Shown: in pieces, positions 27,612 to 35,939 of the stretch
Numbering within the stretch: the stretch's first letter is position 1
Layout of the letters: each line of letters starts with the position of its first letter
Assembly: GCF_020621385.1 (NCBI RefSeq)
Contig: NZ_JAESVA010000016.1
Coordinates: 35,738 to 99,737 of the forward strand
Origin: Acidisoma cellulosilyticum
GTDB taxonomy: Bacteria > Pseudomonadota > Alphaproteobacteria > Acetobacterales > Acetobacteraceae
Length of the DNA: 64,000 nucleotides
Reading direction: 5' to 3'
The notes under the pieces: generated by a model
Told to the model about the DNA's origin: nothing
Seen by the model: only the letters and a program-made list of their open reading frames with translations
The model's database searches: none
Position numbers and translations under genes: made by a program

Positions 27612-28423
27612 GGTGCTGTCAAGTTGTTGGAGCGCGTATGCGTTTGGGCATGAATGGTTGCCAAGTCACGGCGTGATTGCGATGCGGGCGACATCCCGCC
27701 AGACACGGAAAGCCGCGTCACGAAAGGAGCGATAATCGTCTGCGGGAATGAGATGGCGGCGAAGTTGGAAGTGGCTATGCATACGGCTATGAGCGGAGAG
27801 GAAGCGTTGGGCTTGCCGTGTCGATTTGAAACGCTGCATCTGCCGCTCTCGCCGCCGGGTCGGTTGATGCGAAACCTCTATTCGGTTGTTCAGATAACGG
27901 CTTTTCCGGTGTTCGACCTTCGGTAGGATGTCTCGTTTGGCCGCCGCTTAGCTTTTCAGCTTGTCCGTGACGATCACCCGAGGCGCTTCAGTTCCGCCGC
28001 TGAGCAGCTTTCGGAAAAACCTCTTTGCCGCATTCGTATCGCGGCGTTTTTGCACCAGAATGTCCAGCACTACCCCGTCCTGATCGATAGCCCGCCAGAG
28101 ATAATGGATCTTGCCACGGATGCGGATAAACACCTCATCGAGATGCCATTTATCCCCGGGTTTGGGGCGACGGCGCTTGAGGGCGGCAGCGTATTGCCGG
28201 CCAAAACGGATGCCCCAGTCCCGGATGCTTTCATAGCTGACGGTCACGCCCCGGGCCGCTAGAATCAGTTCGACATCCCGCAGGCTAAGGCAGAAACAGT
28301 GATACAGCCAGACCGCATGGGCGATGATCTCCGGCGGAAAACGGAAGCCTCGGTAGAGGTTCAGGAATCGTCTCATGCTCAGAGCTTGCCAGCGCCTCCC
28401 CACCCAGGCAACCTGACAGCACC
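27612..28423 (-). mobile_element. IS6-family element, copy C
   Basis: This 812-bp element lies between GGTGCTGTCAAGTTG (27612) and CAACCTGACAGCACC (ends 28423). It interrupts an ISNCY transposase on one side and an adenine methyltransferase gene on the other. Flanks CTTTGAGG and CATAGACT do not match, so the two sides were probably brought together by deletion or recombination rather than a simple insertion. Confidence 0.9.
27666..28376 (-). pseudogene. IS6-family transposase with premature stop
   Basis: The ATG at 28376 begins an intact helix-turn-helix and first half (FPPEIIAHAVWLYHCFCLSLRDVELIL, WHLDEVFIRIRGK). In the TDKLKSY motif the tyrosine codon TAT has become TAA near 27948, ending the protein after LKS. 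The downstream frame remains open to 27666. Without the last catalytic region the enzyme should be dead. Confidence 0.85.
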
Positions 28424-28739
28424 CATAGACTACCAATGCCGATGCAAAAGGAGCGGAATTCCCGGCATCCTCAAACGCCAGCCGCCCGCGGTGAAACATC
28501 ACATGCCCATCGTCGGCAACATGGTCATGCCACCATGCGGTATCTGTTCTGGCAGGAATCAACGCGAAAATGGGGCCGCCGTTCTCCTCGGCCTGCTCTC
28601 TGCATTTGGCGGTCCATTGACCGATGAGAGTGAGGGCGGCTCTGATGGCGGGAGTGCTGTGTGTGGCGGCGGCGGCCAAAGTGTTATGGGCGGCCTGCGC
28701 GGGAGTGTGGCGGCTAGAGATGGTGGAGGCGAACTATAA
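28424..28739 (-). pseudogene. Phage-type DNA N6-adenine methyltransferase, C-terminal remnant
   Basis: Read leftward, the segment gives FALIPARTDTAWWHDHV, then FHRGRLAFEDAGNSAPFASALVVYG. This is the characteristic C-terminal block of the Dam_2/phage N-6-adenine methyltransferase family. The N-terminal catalytic DPPY/NPPY part is absent and the last residues run straight, in frame, into the terminal repeat of IS6 copy C. Confidence 0.75.
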
Positions 28740-28883
28740 GTATAGATGCGTTGGATGGGAATTGAGGTGCCTGAACAAATCGTTGGGATCCTAGTCTGAA
28801 ATCAAGTTGAGTGGTATACGGCGGTTAGCTTGACCACCGAGCATGTCGCGCAACTAGGTAAATCGCCAAAGCGGAGGAAAAGC

Positions 28884-30149
28884 GTGCTTAGAAATGGCAT
28901 CTTTGCGCAAGCAGTTAGAAACCAGATGGCACGGCAGGCGGGCGCGCGCAAGCGTGCGGAGGAAAAGGAGCGCGAGGAGCGCGAAGCCGAATTCGCTGCG
29001 AAGCCCCTGGTTGAACGTAACGCAATTAAACTAACGGACCTGGAACTCGAATGGTCCGTGCTCGGCCCGCTGCGCATGATTACCTTTTCGGTTTGCCTCG
29101 GTCCAGATGGAGACGTGGCGCGAGCTTTCGCAGATGATGTAGAGACGCTAGGCTTTAAATCCCAGTTATCCTTCGATACAGACGAAAAACAATGGTCACT
29201 CAATGCAACCCGCGCCATGGAGCCGACCGCAGCGAACGTCACGCATTGGGAAGAATGGTTCAACGCGCGGGTAGAGAAATGCCAATACTCCTCGGAATCA
29301 GAGGATTTGGTGAGTTTCGAAGGCTGGCGCTATCCGAAAAGAGTGGCGCCAACGTTTTCGCTGGAAGGAGGCCGCTGGAGAGATGCGAGCGAGCGTGAGC
29401 GTGGGCGGATATTGTTTGGGCAGACCCTCGGTTATGATCCGGTCTCTCTCAAGCGTCAATTTGATTATTATCGATCGACACCAATGGCACCACCTTTTCG
29501 GCTCGTACCTTCGCAGTTCCTGAGCAAGGCTCGCGCGCAAAGGCCGCACAATGCGGAACCCACAGCTTCCAAATTCGCGCAATGGCTCTATTCGCTTTAT
29601 GCTGACGCCTACGGAAGCCCGCATGATCGGGACGAAGGTAAGAAAGCGCAAGATGCAATTCTTGCCGCCCGTCGCGGCGCCTATGCCTGTGTCGATGCCG
29701 ATGTCTTATTGGCCTCGTTCCCGGAATGGCAGTTAGTGCACAACGGCATGCAGATGGCGCAGAGCGCGATACCGGATTATTTCAAGATCGACGACCTGAA
29801 GGTCTTCGGAGAAGCGCTGCGCGTGCTGCCGGACCTTATCTATCGCAACCAGAGGACGGGCGAAATCATCATCGTCGAGATCAAGCATTCGCGTATGGCG
29901 ATTCCATCTAATCTCTGGCCCAATATATGGGGGCAACTCTGGTGCTATGCGCAGCTTGAGCAAGTTCGAGAATCACCAAGCGTGACGATAATCGGCGAAG
30001 TGTGGGGGGATGCCTGGGCGTATTTCAAGTGGCGGCGGAGCACGAGCCATCTCGTCTGCCTGCGCGCGAGCGTGCGACGAGATTCACGTGCACCAGCGTA
30101 TGATCGCTTCTTCCGCACGCTGTTCGACATCTACCGTGGCGTTGAATGA
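28884..30149 (+). CDS. RraB-like domain fused to a PD-(D/E)XK nuclease-like domain
   Basis: The protein has 421 residues from the GTG at 28884, which follows GGAGG by 6 nt; a TTG at 28830 would add 18 residues. Residues about 10-40 are a charged helix (ARKRAEEKEREERE). About 45-135 resemble the ribonuclease E inhibitor RraB fold: VETLGFKSQLSFDTDEKQW and later MEPTAANVTHWEEWFNARV. The C-terminal half carries PDLIYRNQRTGEIIIVEIKHS: Asp318 followed by Glu332-x-Lys334, the D...ExK pattern of PD-(D/E)XK nucleases. Both domain calls are by eye. It is the only intact gene between two inward-facing IS6 copies, so it is probable cargo. Function is unknown. Confidence 0.7.
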   Translation: MLRNGIFAQAVRNQMARQAGARKRAEEKEREEREAEFAAKPLVERNAIKLTDLELEWSVLGPLRMITFSVCLGPDGDVARAFADDVETLGFKSQLSFDTDEKQWSLNATRAMEPTAANVTHWEEWFNARVEKCQYSSESEDLVSFEGWRYPKRVAPTFSLEGGRWRDASERERGRILFGQTLGYDPVSLKRQFDYYRSTPMAPPFRLVPSQFLSKARAQRPHNAEPTASKFAQWLYSLYADAYGSPHDRDEGKKAQDAILAARRGAYACVDADVLLASFPEWQLVHNGMQMAQSAIPDYFKIDDLKVFGEALRVLPDLIYRNQRTGEIIIVEIKHSRMAIPSNLWPNIWGQLWCYAQLEQVRESPSVTIIGEVWGDAWAYFKWRRSTSHLVCLRASVRRDSRAPAYDRFFRTLFDIYRGVE

Positions 30150-30316
30150 GTTGACCAACGAAATGCTGGCTGGGCTCGGCTCTAGGCGGCTCGGCAGATG
30201 GCGTGTCCGAATCCAGCAACAAAATTTATGCGGCGGTCAGCAGCACATTATCGAAAGCAATGGTCCCAGCAAGCAAGGCTATGTTGATACCGGGGCAACA
30301 CTGGTTCTCCCGCAGA

Positions 30317-31125
30317 GGTGCTGTCAGGTTGCCTGGGTGGGGAGGCGCTGGCAAGCTCTGAGCATGAGACGATCCCTGAACCTCTACCGAGGCTTCCGTT
30401 TTCCGCCGGAGATCATCGCCCATGCGGTCTGGCTGTATCACTGTTTCAGCCTTAGCCTACGGGATGTCGAACTGATCTTGGCCGCCCGGGGCGTGACCGT
30501 CAGCCATGAGAGTATTCGGGACTGGGGCATCCGTTTTGGCCGGCAATACGCGGCCGCCCTCAAGCGCCGTCGTCCAAAACCCGGTGATAAATGGCACCTC
30601 GATGAGGTATTTATCCGGATCCGTGGCAAGATCCATTATCTCTGGCGGGCTGTCGATCAGAACGGGGTTGTTTGACATCCTGGTGCAAAAACACTGTGAC
30701 ACGAGTGCCGCCAAACGTTTCTTCCGGAAGCTGCTCAGCGGCGGAGCTGAAGCGCCTCGCGTGATCGTCATAGACAAGCTGAAAAGCTACGCGGCGGCCA
30801 AACGAGACATCCTACCGAAGGTCGAACACCGGCAAAGCCGTTATCTGAGCAATCGAATAGAGGTTTCGCATCAACCGACCCAGCGACGAGAGCGGCAGAT
30901 GCAGCGGTTCAAATCGATACGGCAAGCCCAACGCTTCCTCTCCGCTCATAGCCGCATGCACAGCCACTTCCAGCTCCGCCGCCATCTCATTCCCGCAGCC
31001 GATTATCGCTCCTTTCGTGACGCGGCTTTCCGTGTCTGGCGGGATGTCGCCCGCATCGCAATCACGCCGTGACTTGGCAACCGTCATGCCCAAACGCACT
31101 CGCATTTCAACAACCTGACAGCACC
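30317..31125 (+). mobile_element. IS6-family element, copy D
   Basis: This 809-bp element lies between GGTGCTGTCAGGTTG (30317) and CAACCTGACAGCACC (ends 31125), on the strand opposite to copies A-C. With copy C it encloses a 1.9-kb segment as an inverted pair. Flanks CCCGCAGA and GTCGCGGG are not a target duplication. On the right it truncates a HyuB-type gene. Confidence 0.9.
30364..31072 (+). pseudogene. IS6-family transposase, frameshifted
   Basis: The ATG at 30364 starts the full N-terminus and helix-turn-helix (YRGFRFPPEIIAHAVWLY, HESIRDWGIRFGRQY). At about 30670 two bases are lost (GGGGTTGTTTGACAT against GGGGTGGTGCTGGACAT in copy B), stopping the frame after QNGVV. The C-terminal half (FDILVQKHCDTSAAKRFFRKLL to RIAITP) continues in another frame to 31072. 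Confidence 0.85.
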
Positions 31126-31449
31126 GTCGCGGGCGGCGAATCGGGCCTTGCGGGAAAGACCGACTACCGGCGGGCGGATGGCCCGTTCGAGGAGCCTTCG
31201 CAATATGCAGTGATGAGCCTACCGCCCATAACGCTGCGTATTTCCTCCCCGGGTGGGGGTGGCTACGGAGCACCGATGCGAAGAGATCCGGCGCAGGTTC
31301 TGCGCGACGTCGAGGACGAACTCGTCAGTGTAGTTGCCGCTCGCAACTTATATGGTGTGAGGATAGACGAGGAGTCGATGACGATCGACGCAGAAGCGAC
31401 GAAGGCGCTTCGCTCACAACAGATGGACGAGCACAGCCTCTCTATGTAG
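31126..31449 (+). pseudogene. Hydantoinase B/oxoprolinase family C-terminal remnant
   Basis: Open from the IS6 end, this reads LRISSPGGGGYGAPMRRDPAQVLRDV followed by RNLYGVRIDEE. This is the conserved C-terminal block (SPGGGGYG-P-RDP) of HyuB-type hydantoinase/acetone carboxylase subunits. The N-terminal 450 or so residues are missing. It is a paralogue of the intact HyuB at 42594-44384, not a copy. Confidence 0.75.
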
Positions 31450-31733
31450 AGCATTGTCACGTTCACTGGCGGTCCGTAGTGGTTTGGACCAGGATAGCAG
31501 CATAAGGTGAGTTGCCCGAACATCAGTCAGCGGTAAGAAACAGGCCGGTGACGAAGACGGTCTGCCTTTTCATATCCGACCCCCGATGGTTCGAACTGCC
31601 CTTGCTCAGCTCCACCATTCGACGTGACAATGCCGGTTCTGCAGCTGGACGTTCACCTGGGGTATCGTCCGTGGTATCTTGCTACAACCGCGAAAAGGTG
31701 ACAAAAAGCAACGAGCCAAGGCAGGGAGGACAG

Positions 31734-31820
31734 ATGGGCAATATCGATCTTGAAACCCTCGGCTTCGTCGATCGAGGCGGAACCTTGTCCGATCAGGTCT
31801 ATCTGACTGATGCCGCTTGA
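31734..31820 (+). pseudogene. GntR-family regulator, first 28 codons only
   Basis: A [11 protein letters not shown]hine-Dalgarno site precedes an ATG that opens MGNIDLETLGFVDRGGTLSDQVYLTDAA and stop. TLSDQVYL is how the DNA-binding domain of many GntR regulators begins, so this looks like the head of a regulator whose body was deleted. The stop overlaps the otnK start region, so its ribosome-binding site may now serve otnK by coupling. Confidence 0.45.
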
Positions 31821-33108
31821 GATGACTGCGCGGCCACCAAGTTCCGTGATCCTCGGCGCCATCGGGGATGATTTCACAGGTGCGGTCGAACTGGCAGGCA
31901 TGCTGACGGCGGGCGGCGCACGCACGCTGCTCGTCACCAGCGTCGCCGATATCCCTTCCCAGCTCGTGGCGATCGATGCAGTGGTGATGGCCTTGCGGTC
32001 CAGAGTGGCTCCGGCATCGGAAGCGCTGCATGAGATCGGACGGGCTGCGGCAGCGTTCCAGGCGCTGGATGTGCGACAGATCTTCTTCAAATACTGCGCA
32101 ACCTTCGACAGCACTGATGACGGCAATATCGGAAACTGCGCCGAGTTGCTCATGGCCCATACGGATGCCCGGTCTGTCCTCTTCTGTCCGAGCTTTCCGG
32201 AAGCGGGGCGCACCGTCTATCAGGGTCACCACTTCGTCGGCGACCAGCTTCTCGAGAACTCACCCAAGCGTCTCGATCCGCTGACTCCCATGACGCGGTC
32301 CGACCTGATGGCCGTTCTGGCACCGCAGACCGCGAAGACGGTCGGGCTCCTTCCCTGGGCCACGGTTCAAGCTGGGGAGGCGGCCGTTCGCGCCTATGCA
32401 GCGGCGCGCGCAGCCGCGGGAGTTCCTTTCCTCATCGTCGACGCCCTCAACGAAAACGATCTTCGTGCCATTGCCGCCGCAACCTGGGACTGGCCGCTGA
32501 TGACAGGCGGATCGAGTGTAGCCGCTTATTTTCCGGCCCAATGGCGGGCCAACGGCCTCGTCGCCGACAACCCCGCGCCGCGACCCGAACGCATCCGCGG
32601 AGCTGCTGCCGTTCTAGCTGGCAGCTGCGCGGACCGCACGCGCGAACAGATCGATGCTTTCGCGCAAAACCATCCGATGCTGACGCTCGACCTCAAGGCG
32701 GATGAAGACGCAACGATTGCGGCCGCACTATCATGGGCGCACAGAATCGGACCATCCGTCCCGATCTGCATCGCAAGCTCTTCCGGTCCTGAGGCCGTTG
32801 CCGAGGTGCAGGCTCGCTTCGGCGTGATCGCAGCCGGCCGGCGGGCGGAGCGGCTGCTCGGTAAGATCGCCATCGGTCTTGTCGATCTGGGCGTGCGGCG
32901 CTTCCTAGTGGCGGGCGGAGAGACATCTGGCGCCGTCATCCAGGCGCTCGGCATCAGCCAACTGCGCGTGGCCCCTTATGCTGGCCTCGGCGTCGGCCGC
33001 TGCATGGCGGATCATCCCAGCCGTCTGTCCTTCTGCCTGAAGTCGGGTAAGCTCGGAGATATCGACATGTTTGCGCGTGTTCTGACGGAGATGGGAGACG
33101 AGGCTTGA
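31810..33108 (+). CDS. otnK: 3-oxo-tetronate kinase (four-carbon acid sugar kinase family)
   Basis: This 432-residue DUF1537-type kinase has the N-terminal substrate domain with GDDFTGAVELAG (Asp20-Asp21), FKYCATFDSTDDGNIG and FCPSFPEAGRTVYQGHHFV. The C-terminal nucleotide domain has VLAGSCADRTREQI, GVRRFLVAGGETSGAVIQAL and SGKLGDIDMF. It phosphorylates 3-oxo-tetronate at O4. It is coupled to the class II aldolase (TTGA overlap), giving the OtnK-OtnC pair that ends in dihydroxyacetone phosphate. The ATG at 31810 overlaps the GntR stump; a second ATG lies at 31822. Confidence 0.9.
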   Translation: MPLEMTARPPSSVILGAIGDDFTGAVELAGMLTAGGARTLLVTSVADIPSQLVAIDAVVMALRSRVAPASEALHEIGRAAAAFQALDVRQIFFKYCATFDSTDDGNIGNCAELLMAHTDARSVLFCPSFPEAGRTVYQGHHFVGDQLLENSPKRLDPLTPMTRSDLMAVLAPQTAKTVGLLPWATVQAGEAAVRAYAAARAAAGVPFLIVDALNENDLRAIAAATWDWPLMTGGSSVAAYFPAQWRANGLVADNPAPRPERIRGAAAVLAGSCADRTREQIDAFAQNHPMLTLDLKADEDATIAAALSWAHRIGPSVPICIASSSGPEAVAEVQARFGVIAAGRRAERLLGKIAIGLVDLGVRRFLVAGGETSGAVIQALGISQLRVAPYAGLGVGRCMADHPSRLSFCLKSGKLGDIDMFARVLTEMGDEA

Positions 33109-33755
33109 GCCTTTCAATCGGTGATGTTGCCTGGACATACCGGGAGATGGGCCGCCTTGGCCTTAACTTCGGCAGCGCGGGCAACGTCAGCCGCCGTCAC
33201 GGCGCTAGAATGCTCATAACGCCGTCCGGCGCCACGACGGACGGGATACTTGATGCTGCTGTCGTCGAGATGACATTTCAGGGTGAGGTGACTCGCGGGG
33301 ATGTGCCGTCCAGCGAATGGGCCATGCATGCGGCGATTTACGAGGCCTATCCGCAGGCTGGCGCGATCATCCATAGCCACGCCGATGCGTGTACGGCGCT
33401 CGCTTGCCTGCGTGAGCCTCTGCCGCCCTTCCACTACATGGTAGCGGGCTTCGGTGGAGACGATGTCCGCTGCACACCCTATACGACATTCGGCACCAAG
33501 GCGCTTGCCGACCTCGCCGTCGAGGCACTGCGGGACCGCACGGCGTGCCTGCTCGGCAACCATGGCATGACCTGTCATGGCCGCGATCTCAAAGCCGCGC
33601 TCTCGGCAGCGGTCCGGCTGGAAACCCTCGCGCGGCAATACATGCTCGCCCGCAGCGTCAAGACGCCACAGTTGCTGAATCCGGACGAACTTCTTGCAGC
33701 GCGTGAACGCTACCGCAGCTATGGCCAGTCTGCCGCACAAGAAAGCGCCGCCTGA
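33105..33755 (+). CDS. otnC: 3-oxo-tetronate 4-phosphate decarboxylase, class II aldolase family
   Basis: The protein has 216 residues. Class II aldolase/adducin motifs are GNVSRR near the start, Glu71 in SSEWAMHAAIY, zinc ligands His90 and His92 in IIHSHAD, and His153 in LLGNHGM. It decarboxylates the OtnK product to dihydroxyacetone phosphate. The TTG at 33105 overlaps the otnK stop; the next in-frame ATG is 14 codons in and would cut the fold. The OtnI isomerase and LtnD-type dehydrogenase found with many otnK-otnC pairs are not in the window. Confidence 0.88.
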   Translation: MSLSIGDVAWTYREMGRLGLNFGSAGNVSRRHGARMLITPSGATTDGILDAAVVEMTFQGEVTRGDVPSSEWAMHAAIYEAYPQAGAIIHSHADACTALACLREPLPPFHYMVAGFGGDDVRCTPYTTFGTKALADLAVEALRDRTACLLGNHGMTCHGRDLKAALSAAVRLETLARQYMLARSVKTPQLLNPDELLAARERYRSYGQSAAQESAA

Positions 33756-33762
33756 AAAGCAA

Positions 33763-34611
33763 TCAGATGTCGATCGTGATGAGCTGGCCGGGCAGGCCGA
33801 GGGTCACCCATAAGCGTCGATCCTGAACACAGCAATTCGTCGGGGTACTGCCCGTCCCGAGATCCATCATCGCCGTGATCCGCGCGACAGGATCCAGCTC
33901 GGCGACGCGGTCGCCATTGCTGCCCGTGACGAACAAGCGGTCACCGTCAAAGATCATGCCGTCCGGCGCGAAGGCATCATCGAAGCGGCACCATTCCTCC
34001 GGCGGTCCCACGGCATCCCCTAGCCAGGGGAAACGGACAATCCGATGCTCTTTCGATATGCCGACAAGCAAGGATCCGTCGGGATGAAAGGTCAAGCCAT
34101 TCGGAAACCCCGTCATGCCCGCCAGCCGGGTCACCACGCCATCCGGTCGCGCGAGTAGAAGCTGGCCGCCATTGTAGCCGGACGCGGTCCTCGGCTCGCT
34201 CAGCACCTCCCAATTCTGCGGATCGGTGAAGATGATGTCACCCTCTGCGGTGAAGATGAGGTCGTTCGGACGGTTGGGCGTTTCCCCGGGGAGATCGACC
34301 GCGAAATCCGTCCACGCGCCATCCAGGGTGACCCGCTGCAGGCGGCCATTGATCGGAGGATCCGACCAATGAATCGCCTTCGCGGCTTCGGGAGAGATGC
34401 CACCGTTGTTGCATATCCACAACGCACCATCCGGCCCCAGACGCATGCCGTTCGGCCCACCGGGAAGCGTACAGAGCGTCCGACATACCCCATCGCGGTA
34501 GATGCGAATCTTGGCATGCAGGAGATCCACGAAGGCGATCGAGCCATCCGGAAGCACCACCGGGCCTTCCGGAAATCCCAAATTCTCGACGTGGACCTCG
34601 TGTTTCGTCAT
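33763..34611 (-). CDS. SMP-30/gluconolactonase-family protein
   Basis: This 282-residue beta-propeller has FPEGPVVLPDGSIAFVD (Glu ligand), MRLGPDGALWICNNGG, RPNDLIFTAEGDIIFTDPQ (Asn/Asp) and FPNGLTFHPDGSLLVG. It is a probable lactone hydrolase, convergent with otnC (7 bp between stops). The start at 34611 is preferred because GGAGAGGGC precedes it; the frame is open upstream to 34695 into the next gene. It could feed a tetronate to the otn pathway, which is an inference from position only. Confidence 0.85.
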   Translation of the reverse strand: MTKHEVHVENLGFPEGPVVLPDGSIAFVDLLHAKIRIYRDGVCRTLCTLPGGPNGMRLGPDGALWICNNGGISPEAAKAIHWSDPPINGRLQRVTLDGAWTDFAVDLPGETPNRPNDLIFTAEGDIIFTDPQNWEVLSEPRTASGYNGGQLLLARPDGVVTRLAGMTGFPNGLTFHPDGSLLVGISKEHRIVRFPWLGDAVGPPEEWCRFDDAFAPDGMIFDGDRLFVTGSNGDRVAELDPVARITAMMDLGTGSTPTNCCVQDRRLWVTLGLPGQLITIDI

Positions 34612-34637
34612 GCCCTCTCCTGGCGCGCCACGCTTGG

Positions 34638-35843
34638 CTACTTCGGCTCCATACGATAGAGCACGCTGGTCGGGATAGGGTCGGCCGCCGGCCATTGCTC
34701 CATCACATGGTCTTTCCCATCCCGGACATCCTCGACCAGCATAGGCGCTGTCGCCTGGATATGCAGCTTGGGAGTGAATGAGCGCGCGCCGAGCGCCGTC
34801 GGCTCGTCCCTGAAGGAGTTCATCGCCGCCGTCACTGCCTTCGAATCCACTGAACCGACCTGAGTGACAGCCTTCGCCCAGAGTTGTAGCCAGGAATAAA
34901 TCGGATAGGCCGCATTCGAAGCGGGCGGTACTCCATACTTCGCCTTGAAGTCCGCCGTCATTGCCTGCACGGCGGGCCTCGGATCAGCGACGGCGGCGAT
35001 GGCCGCGAAGTAGAAATCGCTCAACCCCGGAACCGCGGCAAGCCAATAGGTGCCATCCATCGAACTGCCGTTCATGATCGGTAACGTGATCCCGGCATCC
35101 CTGAGCTGCCGCACGACACCGGTGCCGCCCGGAGTGTGTGTGCAAAGCATCACGGAGTCGACGCCCTGTTCCTTGATCGCCCGATCCAGGCGCGTGATCT
35201 GAGATGCGATGGAGGGGTCGGCATTCTTGAAGGTGTCACGGCCAACGATCTGGCCGCCATTCTTCGGAAATGCCCAATCGAAACCGGCACAGACCGACTT
35301 GTCGTATTCGGCGGAATCATCGAGCAGCACGTAGGACTTTCGATACTTCTGCTTCTGATAGCCCCAGTTCGCCATCGTCGCGCCCTCAACCTGCGCCGCG
35401 ATCGAGGAGGTGAACGAAAGCGAGCCCACGCCCAGGACACCGGCTTTCGGATCCTCGGCGCATAAAAAGACTGACATCGTCTTCGCACGCTGAGCCTGGA
35501 GGGCGGCAGGTGCGCCATAGTCATAGTCGCAGGTGACGACGACAAGCGACGCACCCTTGTGCAGGACGGCCAAACCCGCCCTTGCGCCCTCGACCCGATC
35601 TGACTTTGTATCGACAACGACCGCACGAAGCTGTCGCCCGAGAAGGCCGCCCTTTGCGTTCGTCTGGTCGATAAACAGCTGCGCCATCTTCGCACCATCG
35701 GAGTCATAGGCCGCGACCGGCCCGCTTAAAGCCACCGCCATGCCAATGACGATATCATTGTTCGCCGCCAAGCTTGCGCCTGATTGGAACCCGCAGATCA
35801 TCGTGGCTGCCGCGAGGGAAAGACCCCTCCAACTGTTCAGCAT
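34638..35843 (-). CDS. Branched-chain-type ABC transporter substrate-binding protein (Peripla_BP_6)
   Basis: This 401-residue protein has a Sec signal peptide (MLNSWRGLSLAAATMICGFQSGASLA) and then the LivJ-like start IVIGMAVALSGPVAAYDSDGAKMAQLFIDQTNAKGG. LLGRQLRAVVVDTKSD, LVVVTCDYDYGAPAALQ and GGTGVVRQLRDAGITLPIMNGSS follow. It lies 26 bp before the lactonase and may share its transcript. It is one of two such binding proteins around one Liv-type ATPase/permease set, suggesting two substrates for a shared channel. Confidence 0.9.
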   Translation of the reverse strand: MLNSWRGLSLAAATMICGFQSGASLAANNDIVIGMAVALSGPVAAYDSDGAKMAQLFIDQTNAKGGLLGRQLRAVVVDTKSDRVEGARAGLAVLHKGASLVVVTCDYDYGAPAALQAQRAKTMSVFLCAEDPKAGVLGVGSLSFTSSIAAQVEGATMANWGYQKQKYRKSYVLLDDSAEYDKSVCAGFDWAFPKNGGQIVGRDTFKNADPSIASQITRLDRAIKEQGVDSVMLCTHTPGGTGVVRQLRDAGITLPIMNGSSMDGTYWLAAVPGLSDFYFAAIAAVADPRPAVQAMTADFKAKYGVPPASNAAYPIYSWLQLWAKAVTQVGSVDSKAVTAAMNSFRDEPTALGARSFTPKLHIQATAPMLVEDVRDGKDHVMEQWPAADPIPTSVLYRMEPK

Positions 35844-35939
35844 AAATTTTCCCTAATCGGTTCCAGAAACTCTCGAGCCCCGCGCCCGCGCGACATTGAC
35901 AATACAAGTTATGATATGATGATTAGGCTTTAGCAAACG

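Noticed and set aside
658..31125. Target-site duplications around IS6 copies A-D
   Set aside because: Eight-base flanks were compared for every copy and none matches, so simple insertion cannot be claimed.
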